5,333 bases of DNA from an uncultured Mogibacterium sp. (GTDB lineage: Bacteria > Bacillota_A > Clostridia > Peptostreptococcales > Anaerovoracaceae): assembly GCF_938039775.1 (NCBI RefSeq), contig NZ_CALHTQ010000011.1:1-5333 (forward strand). The letters are read 5' to 3'. This document shows positions 1-5,333 of the stretch, in pieces. Both the position numbers and the translations under genes were made by a program. The notes under the pieces are model-generated. The model was not told the origin of the DNA and made no database searches. It was given only the letters and a program-made list of their open reading frames with translations. Numbering within the stretch: the first letter of the stretch is position 1; each line of letters starts with the position of its first letter.

Positions 1-303
1 ATTATCAGTTAGAGCCTCAACAATTACCGCAACTCCTGATGGTCCGTAACCTTCAAATAGTAGTTCATCATAAGATTCGCCAGCTAGTTCGCCAGTACCC
101 TTTTTGATAGCTCTATTGATATTATCATTAGGCATACCTATAGCCTTAGCTTTATCAATTGCAACTCTAAGCGATGAGTTAAACTCAGGATCACCACCAT
201 CCTTCGCTGCAACAATAATCTGTCTTGTGTACTTTGTGAACATCGCTGCTCGTCTTGCATCCTGTGCAGATTTTCTACCTGCAATTGTGCCATGTCTACC
301 CAC
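1..303 (-). CDS. yebC: YebC/PmpR (TACO1) family protein, N-terminal 101 residues, cut by window edge
   Basis: Reading from 303 down to 1 gives 101 codons without a stop. The protein begins [20 protein letters not shown], followed by [39 protein letters not shown] and [20 protein letters not shown]. These match the family's conserved blocks (FTK, GG-DP-N--LR, A--KA---NMP-D-I-RAI, YEGYGP-G-A-IVE-LTDN). The family is about 240 residues, so the C-terminal part lies outside the window. The start is GTG at 303-301. The only nearby ATG (294-292) is out of frame, and the next in-frame ATG (243-241) would remove the conserved basic N-terminus; a strong Shine-Dalgarno site supports the GTG. The N-terminus is the MGR..G.I..RK variant common in clostridia rather than MAGHSKWANI. 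The family is traditionally annotated as DNA-binding regulators, but newer work on YebC and mitochondrial TACO1 points to relief of ribosome stalling at proline-rich stretches. Which role applies here cannot be read from the sequence. Confidence 0.95.
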   Translation of the reverse strand, partial: MGRHGTIAGRKSAQDARRAAMFTKYTRQIIVAAKDGGDPEFNSSLRVAIDKAKAIGMPNDNINRAIKKGTGELAGESYDELLFEGYGPSGVAVIVEALTDN

Positions 304-309
304 AGGTGG

Positions 310-319
310 ACCTCCTTCT
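310..319 (-). promoter_or_regulatory. Strong ribosome binding site that decides the GTG start of yebC
   Basis: On the minus strand AGAAGGAGGT lies directly before the gene, with seven bases between GGAGG and the GTG at 303-301. This near-perfect complement to the 16S rRNA 3' end is what supports GTG as the start over the downstream in-frame ATG. Confidence 0.9.
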
Positions 320-346
320 ATTCTTTTTCTAATAATTTGCCGTAAT

Positions 347-376
347 ATAATAGCACATCATACTAGTTCTTTTCAA
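347..376 (-). promoter_or_regulatory. Likely sigma-A-type promoter for yebC, overlapping the end of the activase gene
   Basis: On the minus strand TTGAAA (376-371) and TATTAT (352-347) are separated by 18 bases, each matching five of six consensus bases. The -35 box lies inside the last codons of the upstream 1437-residue protein, and the -10 box falls in the 59-base gap before yebC. The predicted transcript would start near 340 and leave a leader of about 37 nt that contains the Shine-Dalgarno site. No hairpin with a U-tract separates the two genes, so read-through from upstream is also possible. Promoters called by eye in AT-rich DNA are prone to false positives. Confidence 0.55.
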
Positions 377-3300
377 GATTCTTGAATGCCGTAGACATCA
401 TCATCTTAATTCTATTCAGCTGATTTACGTGGCTTGCACCGGGGTCATAATCGATTGCAACAATATTTGCATCCTCGTCGTAACTACGTAGAACCTTAAT
501 CATACCTTTACCCGTTACGTGATTTGGTAAGCACGCAAATGGCTGTAAACAGAGGATGTTTTTAACGCCGGAGTTGATTAATGCAACCATCTCTCCAGTA
601 AGGAGCCAACCCTCACCACACTGATTTCCCACTGAAAGGATATTCTCAGCATTAAGAGCCGTCTCCTCGATGTAGTGATCCGGTTCAAATCTCTTACTAG
701 CTCTACAAGCTTTTCTCGCGTATTCTCTATAGTGCTCGATAGCCTTTAGAGCGGCACTGTTAAATATCATCTCTTTGCGAGAGCCTGACAAATTCTTAAA
801 GTTGAACTGCTTGTTTAACATACCGTATTCAAAGAAGTCGATAAAGCTTGGCACTACAGCCTCTCCACCTTCGGCTTCGATAATTTCTACTAGGTTATTG
901 TTCGCATTAGGATGATACTTTACAAGAATCTCGCCAACGACTCCAACCCTTGGTTTCTTAACATCTTCGTAAATTGGAAGAGCATCGTATTCTTCAACAA
1001 TCTTCTTGACATTCTTTTTAAATGCGCCTGCTTTACAATCTAAGACATTCTCAACTATTCTGTCATGCCACTTGTGCATAATCTTTTCAGCGCTGCCTTT
1101 AACCTTCTCATAAGGTCTTGTGCGGTATAGGCACTTCATTATTAAATCACCATAATTAACAGCAAGCACAAGGCTCAGCCCCATTTTAGGAGTAATCTTG
1201 AACCCTGGGTTCTTTTCAAGCCCAGCCGTGTTAAATGATATTACAGGTACCTGTTCCATTCCGAGGTCTTTAAGAGCCTTACGGAGCAATGCAACATAGT
1301 TACTTGCTCTGCAGCCTCCGCCAGTCTGGGACATGAAAACACCAACCTTGTTAAGATCGTATTTACCAGACTTTAAAGCAGCTATAATCTGTCCTAACGT
1401 TACTATTGTAGGGTAGCATGCATCATTGTTGATGTATCTTAAGCCCTCTTCCTCCGAGTTCTTAGTAGCCTCTGGTAGAAGTTCCGCCTTGTATCCAGCT
1501 GCTCTTAGTATTGGTGTAAAGTACTGGAAGTGAAGTGGTGACATCTGAGGTACAAGTAGGGTATACTCGTCCCTCATCTCCTGTGTAAATAAAACTCGCT
1601 TATACGGTTCATTTAGACCTTCGGAGTGTGTACCAGCCTTATCTCTTTCGTCCAAGGCCGCTTTTAGCGATCTAATTCTGATCTTTGCAGCACCAAGGTT
1701 TGAACCTTCATCTATCTTAAGCACTGTATGAAGCTTGTTATTTTGTCCGAGAAGCTCGTCAACTTCATCTGTAGTAACAGCATCAAGACCACATCCAAAT
1801 GAATTTAGCTGAACGAGTTCAAGATCGTCTCTCTGTCCTGCAAATACAGCAGCCTTATATAGCCTTGAGTGGTATGTCCACTGGTCGAGAACTCTTACAT
1901 CACGAGCGAGATCAACCTTATCAGAAATCGAATCCTCAGTAAGCACAACCATGTCCTGCTGGTTTATAATATCATTGATACCATGATTTATCTCTGGGTC
2001 AAGATGATATGGTCTGCCTGAAAGGATAATACCCTTCTTGTTATTCTCTTCCATAAACTTTAGTGCCTTGTCTCCAAGCTTATTTATCTCCTCCTTAAAC
2101 TCGCGATAAGCTTTTCTGCCAGCCCTAATAGCCTCTCTAAGTTCGGTTCTAGACAGCCTTAAATCGAATAAATCATATGTTCTGGTATCATTTTCAAATC
2201 TATTAATTGAGTCTGTATTCTTCGCTCTATCAATATCAATTTTTCTCTTACCCGAGAAGAATTTATAAAGCTCCTCAACCATTCTGTCGTCATTATCATA
2301 AGGAAGGAACGGATGATAGAACTCGACTTTGTTCTCGTAGAACAAGTCAGCCATATTCTTATCTATAAGCTCTGGATAAGTAGCAACAATTGGACAATTA
2401 TAGTGATTTGCCGCAGTCTTATCTTCGATAACTTCGAAATTAACGCATGGATAGAATATCTTCTTCACACCCTTGTTAACAAGCCATTTAATATGGCCGT
2501 GAGTAATCTTCGCAGGATAACACGCTGTATCAGAAGCAATGCTGTCCATACCTGATTCATAAAGTTTCTTTGAGCTCTGCGGGCTTAATACAATGCTAAA
2601 TCCAAGAGTAGTAAAGAAGCTGTGCCAGAACGGATAGTCTTCATACATGTTAAGTACACGAGGAATTCCGATTACACCACGCTTTGCTTCTTCCGCTCTT
2701 AGATTCTTTCTTCCAAAAAGCAGCTTCGTCTTTTCTTTATATAGATCAGGGTTATTGCGAGGTTCGATAGTTTCGCCGGCACCCCTTTCGCACCTATTTC
2801 CCGAAACATACTTGTTTCCATCCGAAAATGATGAAATAGTCAATAGACAATGATTACCACACTTCTGACATCTATCATTACTAGTCTCTACAGCAAAACC
2901 ATCCAGTTCATCCTTAGATAGAACTGTGGATTTAGCACCTTCAACATATTCATTAACACCAATAATAGCAGCTCCATAAGCGCCCATGAGACCTGATGCG
3001 TCAGGCCTTACCACGTCTTTTCCTAAAACGAGCTCGATGCTTCTTAAAACCGCTTCATTTAAAAATGTACCACCCTGAACGACTACCTTGTCGCCTGTTT
3101 CACTTGGGTTTCTAAGCTTCATAACCTTATATAAGGCATTCTTTATGACAGAATATGATAGTCCGGCGGAAATATCAGCTACAGAAGCACCTTCTTTTTG
3201 GGCCTGCTTAACTTTTGAATTCATAAATACGGTACATCTAGTACCTAAATCAACCGGCATACTTGATCCAAGTGCATCTTCGGCAAATTCTTCAACGCTC

Positions 3301-4676
3301 GTATTAACAGATTTAGCAAACGTCTCTATAAATGATCCACATCCTGCTGAACAAGCTTCATTCAGCATGATATTGTTAATAGCTCCGTCCTTAATCTTCA
3401 TACACTTCATATCCTGACCACCGATATCTAGAATAAAAGTAACACCTGGCAGGAATTCTTCGGCAGCCTTATAGTGCGCCATCGTCTCAATTTCTCCAGC
3501 GTCGAGTCTGTATGCAGCCTTAATCAAGCCCTCACCGTAGCCAGTAACAACGGATCTGCCTATGAATGCAGTTTCAGGAAGCTTCTCATAAATTTCCGAC
3601 ATAATATTACGAACAACGTTTAAAGGATCACCTTCATTGCTCTGATAGTACTCGAAAACGAGCTCCTTATTTCTGTTTATAAGTGCCGCCTTAGTGGTAG
3701 TAGATCCAGCATCAATACCAAGGAATAGCGGTCCTGATTGCTGAGCAATGTCAGCCCTTCTAACCTTGGCCTTCGCATGACGAGCTCTAAACTCCTGAAG
3801 CTCTTCTTTATTCTTAAATAATGGATCTAGATATACAGTACCTCCCGCAGAAGCTGGGTCTGCTTTGTGTACTAGCTCTATTAAGTTGTTAACTGATACT
3901 TTTTCAGATTCCTTTTCTGCTAAAATAGCTGCACCTATAGCAACAAAATATTTAGCATTTTCAGGAAAAATAACTTCATCCTCTTTAAGTTCGAGAGTCT
4001 CTACAAACCTCTTTCTTAATTCAGATAAATACTGAAGCGGACCGCCTAGAAATGCAACGTGCCCCCTAATAGGATGACCACAAGCTAGCCCGCTAATCAT
4101 CTGATTTACAACAGCCTGAAATATAGAGGCTGCAATATCAGAAGTCTTAGCCCCATCATTTATAAGTGGCTGAATATCAGTTTTCGCAAATACCCCACAT
4201 CTCGATGCGATAGGATAAATCATCGTGTGCTCTTTTGCAGCCTCATTTAGGCCTTGAGCATCTGTGTGCAATAGAACAGCCATCTGGTCGATAAATGCTC
4301 CGGTTCCGCCAGCACAAGCTCCGTTCATTCTCTGTTCAATAGTTGATTCAAAGAACGTAATCTTGGCATCTTCTCCGCCAAGCTCAATCGCTACATCTGT
4401 CATCGGAATTATCGTTTCGATGGCCTTACTGCAGGCAATTACTTCCTGCTCAAATTTTATTCCTAGAATTTGAGCTAATGCCATTCCACCAGAGCCTGTG
4501 ATAACTGCATTAACTTCAATATCGCCAAGCTCTTTAGTCATATCAGAAAGTAGCTCAGCAACTTTGTCGAAAACATTCGACATATGGCGTTCATATCTAG
4601 AATACACAATACTATTTGAATCATCTAGGACGATAAGTTTTACCGTCGTAGACCCAACATCAATACCTAATCTCAT
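363..4676 (-). CDS. Giant single-chain acyl-CoA dehydratase activase-related protein: two BadF/HgdC-type ATPase domains fused to two dehydratase-like Fe-S halves
   Basis: This is an intact 1437-residue frame. ATG at 4676 is preceded by AGGTGA, and the stop is TAG at 365-363. Activase domain 1 (about 1-255) has the phosphate motifs GIDVGSTTVK (4-13) and ELGGEDAK (98-105), and Cys121 (GACAGGTGAF) and Cys160 (SRCGVFAKTDI). Activase domain 2 (about 316-575) has GIDAGSTTTK (320-329), DIGGQDMK (417-424), Cys442 (EACSAGCGSF), Cys481 (TRCTVFMNS) and VQGGTFLNEA (533-542). A linker carries Cys603, 606, 610 and 629. A first dehydratase-like half, including the DUF2229-type region (about 665-1000), has Cys719, 744 and 962. 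A second half (about 1025-1435) has Cys1087, 1122, 1353, 1376 and 1382. Known family role: HgdC-type activases use ATP to push an electron from a [4Fe-4S] cluster to a Fe-S partner such as 2-hydroxyacyl-CoA dehydratase or the double-cubane cluster proteins. Inference: this is a cytoplasmic, oxygen-sensitive ATP-dependent reductase with injector and acceptor on one chain. Its substrate is unknown. Such long fusions occur in anaerobic Firmicutes and carry generic annotations. No signal peptide or membrane segment is evident. Confidence 0.93.
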   Translation of the reverse strand: MRLGIDVGSTTVKLIVLDDSNSIVYSRYERHMSNVFDKVAELLSDMTKELGDIEVNAVITGSGGMALAQILGIKFEQEVIACSKAIETIIPMTDVAIELGGEDAKITFFESTIEQRMNGACAGGTGAFIDQMAVLLHTDAQGLNEAAKEHTMIYPIASRCGVFAKTDIQPLINDGAKTSDIAASIFQAVVNQMISGLACGHPIRGHVAFLGGPLQYLSELRKRFVETLELKEDEVIFPENAKYFVAIGAAILAEKESEKVSVNNLIELVHKADPASAGGTVYLDPLFKNKEELQEFRARHAKAKVRRADIAQQSGPLFLGIDAGSTTTKAALINRNKELVFEYYQSNEGDPLNVVRNIMSEIYEKLPETAFIGRSVVTGYGEGLIKAAYRLDAGEIETMAHYKAAEEFLPGVTFILDIGGQDMKCMKIKDGAINNIMLNEACSAGCGSFIETFAKSVNTSVEEFAEDALGSSMPVDLGTRCTVFMNSKVKQAQKEGASVADISAGLSYSVIKNALYKVMKLRNPSETGDKVVVQGGTFLNEAVLRSIELVLGKDVVRPDASGLMGAYGAAIIGVNEYVEGAKSTVLSKDELDGFAVETSNDRCQKCGNHCLLTISSFSDGNKYVSGNRCERGAGETIEPRNNPDLYKEKTKLLFGRKNLRAEEAKRGVIGIPRVLNMYEDYPFWHSFFTTLGFSIVLSPQSSKKLYESGMDSIASDTACYPAKITHGHIKWLVNKGVKKIFYPCVNFEVIEDKTAANHYNCPIVATYPELIDKNMADLFYENKVEFYHPFLPYDNDDRMVEELYKFFSGKRKIDIDRAKNTDSINRFENDTRTYDLFDLRLSRTELREAIRAGRKAYREFKEEINKLGDKALKFMEENNKKGIILSGRPYHLDPEINHGINDIINQQDMVVLTEDSISDKVDLARDVRVLDQWTYHSRLYKAAVFAGQRDDLELVQLNSFGCGLDAVTTDEVDELLGQNNKLHTVLKIDEGSNLGAAKIRIRSLKAALDERDKAGTHSEGLNEPYKRVLFTQEMRDEYTLLVPQMSPLHFQYFTPILRAAGYKAELLPEATKNSEEEGLRYINNDACYPTIVTLGQIIAALKSGKYDLNKVGVFMSQTGGGCRASNYVALLRKALKDLGMEQVPVISFNTAGLEKNPGFKITPKMGLSLVLAVNYGDLIMKCLYRTRPYEKVKGSAEKIMHKWHDRIVENVLDCKAGAFKKNVKKIVEEYDALPIYEDVKKPRVGVVGEILVKYHPNANNNLVEIIEAEGGEAVVPSFIDFFEYGMLNKQFNFKNLSGSRKEMIFNSAALKAIEHYREYARKACRASKRFEPDHYIEETALNAENILSVGNQCGEGWLLTGEMVALINSGVKNILCLQPFACLPNHVTGKGMIKVLRSYDEDANIVAIDYDPGASHVNQLNRIKMMMSTAFKNLEKN

Positions 4677-4680
4677 ATGG

Positions 4681-4686
4681 TCACCT
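4681..4686 (-). promoter_or_regulatory. Ribosome binding site of the activase fusion gene, abutting a hairpin
   Basis: AGGTGA on the minus strand is followed by four bases (CCAT) and then the ATG at 4676. It is a full match to the anti-Shine-Dalgarno core, though the spacing is short. Only two bases separate it from the base of the hairpin at 4689-4710, so a ribosome loading here would touch that structure. Confidence 0.8.
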
Positions 4687-4688
4687 AA

Positions 4689-4710
4689 ACCTCGATAGAG
4701 ATACCGAGGT
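4689..4710 (-). promoter_or_regulatory. Leader hairpin between rnpB and the activase gene
   Basis: On the minus strand ACCUCGGUA (4710-4702) pairs with UAUCGAGGU (4697-4689) across a UCUC loop, giving nine pairs of which one is G-U. The element lies about 25 nt after the end of rnpB and two bases before the Shine-Dalgarno site. Only three U residues follow the stem before UUUAGGUGA, so it does not look like a normal intrinsic terminator. It may block or pace ribosome entry, protect or define the 3' side of the rnpB transcript, or act as a weak terminator. The base pairing is seen in the sequence; the role is inference. Confidence 0.55.
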
Positions 4711-4729
4711 CCCTTTACTCATATCTCTA
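4696..4729 (-). promoter_or_regulatory. Competing 8-bp pairing that uses the top of the leader hairpin
   Basis: On the minus strand UAGAGAUA (4729-4722) is the exact reverse complement of UAUCUCUA (4703-4696). The second copy forms the loop and upper stem of the hairpin at 4689-4710. The RNA could therefore form a two-state switch, or, if the hairpin keeps only its lower six pairs and a ten-base loop, an H-type pseudoknot. An 8-bp match can arise by chance in AT-rich DNA, so its importance is uncertain. Confidence 0.35.
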
Positions 4730-4735
4730 AATTAA

Positions 4736-5080
4736 AATGGGTAAACTATAAGCCGGGTTCTGTATTTGATGATCATCCATCTAGAACAGCTATCGCTAAC
4801 TGCTTCAAGCGACTTACCTACCAGCTGCGACGGGCCGCCGCATTTCATGCCTTTCTTAGTCTTGCTCCGGATGGGGTTTACACGGCCACCATGTCTCCAT
4901 GATGCCGGTGAGCTCTTACCTCACCATTTCAACCTTACCACGGCATTATCCGTTTCGGCGGAATGTTTCTGTTGCACTTTCCCTATAGTTACCTACGCCA
5001 GACGTTATCTGGCATCCTTGCCCTATGGAGCCCGGACTTTCCTCGTAATCGTTAAATCACGCGATCATCCAGTTTACCCA
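4736..5080 (-). ncRNA. rnpB: RNase P RNA, bacterial type A
   Basis: This is the catalytic RNA of ribonuclease P, which trims the 5' leader of precursor tRNAs together with the RnpA protein. On the minus strand the ends form a perfect 9-bp P1 helix, GGGUAAACU (5079-5071) with AGUUUACCC (4747-4739). P2 pairs GAUGAUC (5069-5063) with GAUCAUC (4774-4768). The universal core is clear: GAGGAAAGUCCGGGCUCC (5044-5027) and ACAGAACCCGGCUUAU (4763-4748) supply the two P4 strands, with AGAUGGAUGAU just before the latter. Other recognisable elements are the GCCAGAUAACGUCUGGC hairpin (5013-4997), a stem capped by GAGA in the P12 position (4904-4887), a P17-like hairpin (4841-4827) and the GGUAGGU of L15 (4822-4816), whose GGU is the site that pairs with the tRNA CCA end. 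The layout follows type A (E. coli-like), not Bacillus type B. The P3 stem is only six pairs (5061-5056 with 5049-5044). The 5' end fits a start seven bases after the -10 box; the 3' end is approximate. Confidence 0.97.
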
Positions 5081-5086
5081 TTTCAG

Positions 5087-5114
5087 ATTATAATACCACA
5101 AATACATTGTGCAA
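5087..5114 (-). promoter_or_regulatory. Promoter of rnpB
   Basis: A perfect TATAAT lies at 5092-5087 on the minus strand. A weaker TTGCAC at 5114-5109 stands 16 bases upstream as a possible -35 box. Transcription starting about seven bases after the -10 box would begin at 5080-5079, exactly where the P1 helix begins, so two independent signals agree on the RNA 5' end. The promoter sits in the 48-base gap after the upstream membrane protein gene. Confidence 0.8.
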
Positions 5115-5128
5115 AATACATATTGAAC

Positions 5129-5333
5129 CTATTTTAATCCATAATTAATCTCTTTAAATTTATTTAAAATTTCTTTTATAAAATTTAAAAGTATTAGCAA
5201 AAGTATTAGACATCCAATATATCCTTGTGCTGGATATAGGATTGACACTACTCTTTTAAAGTCTGTAAGTCCAGCGGCAAAAGCGATTAACGCTCCAGTC
5301 ATAAGTACATATTTCTTTGTTTTTTCATATGAA
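5129..5333 (-). CDS. C-terminal end of an integral membrane protein, possibly YkvI-like; 5' part outside window
   Basis: The frame reading from 5332 to the TAG at 5131-5129 encodes 67 residues with no stop, beginning SYEKTKKYVLM. Two hydrophobic segments are visible: roughly fragment residues 8-22 (VLMTGALIAFAAGL) and 29-52 (VSILYPAQGYIG, then CLILLLILLNFI). A short charged tail rich in Lys and Glu ends the protein, which suggests the C-terminus faces the cytoplasm. The order of a hydrophobic helix, a short loop, a 'YP..GYIG' motif and a final helix recalls the ends of YkvI-type proteins of the APC transporter superfamily, but this is a weak resemblance from memory and the substrate cannot be guessed. 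No start codon is in the window. Base composition falls to very AT-rich near the stop. The gene is too short here to test its family properly. Confidence 0.75.
   Translation of the reverse strand, partial: SYEKTKKYVLMTGALIAFAAGLTDFKRVVSILYPAQGYIGCLILLLILLNFIKEILNKFKEINYGLK

Noticed and set aside
104..385. Open plus-strand frame of 93 codons opposite yebC and the end of the fusion gene
   Set aside because: It lies antisense to the strongly conserved YebC frame, has no Shine-Dalgarno site and resembles no family I know; it is a shadow.
2313..4698. Several plus-strand frames of 66-109 codons within the fusion gene
   Set aside because: All lie opposite conserved activase or dehydratase-like motifs and show no start signals or protein-like conservation pattern.
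4689..4710. Hairpin as a Rho-independent terminator of rnpB
   Set aside because: The stem is good but is followed by UUUAGGUGA, without a U-tract, and it adjoins the downstream Shine-Dalgarno site. A weak or partial terminator cannot be excluded.
4768..4777. Palindrome GATGATCATC as a possible operator
   Set aside because: It lies inside rnpB, where the bases are accounted for by the P2 helix and the conserved AGAUGGAUGAU region.
4766..5137. Open plus-strand frame of 123 codons across rnpB
   Set aside because: It is the complement of the RNase P RNA; conserved RNA motifs fully explain the sequence.
5141..5200. Very AT-rich stretch as an intergenic regulatory region or origin-like element
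   Set aside because: It is in frame with the C-terminal tail of the membrane protein (Lys/Asn/Ile/Leu codons) and has no clustered DnaA-box-like repeats.
1..5333. CRISPR array, insertion sequence, tRNA or defence island
   Set aside because: No regularly spaced repeats, terminal inverted repeats, transposase motifs or cloverleaf sequences were found; gene spacing is tight and typical of core chromosome.

Overview
The window looks like a compact stretch of chromosome from an anaerobic, AT-leaning Firmicute of the Clostridia/Eubacteriales type. The evidence is a giant oxygen-sensitive-type activase/dehydratase-like fusion protein, a clostridial-style YebC N-terminus, Shine-Dalgarno sites close to consensus, and an RNase P RNA with the ancestral type A architecture rather than the Bacillus type B. 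A lineage such as the Mogibacterium/Anaerovoracaceae relatives would fit, but this is inference.

Everything I can support is on the minus strand. Reading in the direction of transcription (high to low coordinates): (1) the last 67 codons of a membrane protein (5333 to 5129), possibly YkvI-like; (2) a promoter with a perfect TATAAT, then rnpB, the RNase P RNA (about 5080 to 4736); (3) a leader of about 60 nt with a strong hairpin, a competing pairing and a Shine-Dalgarno site; (4) a 1437-residue protein (4676 to 363) that joins two HgdC/BadF-type ATPase activase domains, a four-cysteine linker and two tandem 2-hydroxyacyl-CoA-dehydratase-like Cys-containing halves; (5) a likely sigma-A-type promoter overlapping the end of that gene; (6) the first 101 codons of a YebC/TACO1-family protein (303 to 1), cut by the window edge.

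rnpB and yebC are housekeeping functions (tRNA 5' maturation; translation support or regulation). The large protein is the interesting item. It carries both halves of an 'archerase' system, the ATP-driven electron injector and the Fe-S acceptor fold, on one chain. Its substrate is unknown to me, and no separate dehydratase, ferredoxin or flavoprotein gene is visible in the window. I saw no mobile element, CRISPR array, tRNA or pseudogene. No stretch longer than 300 bases lacks a gene.
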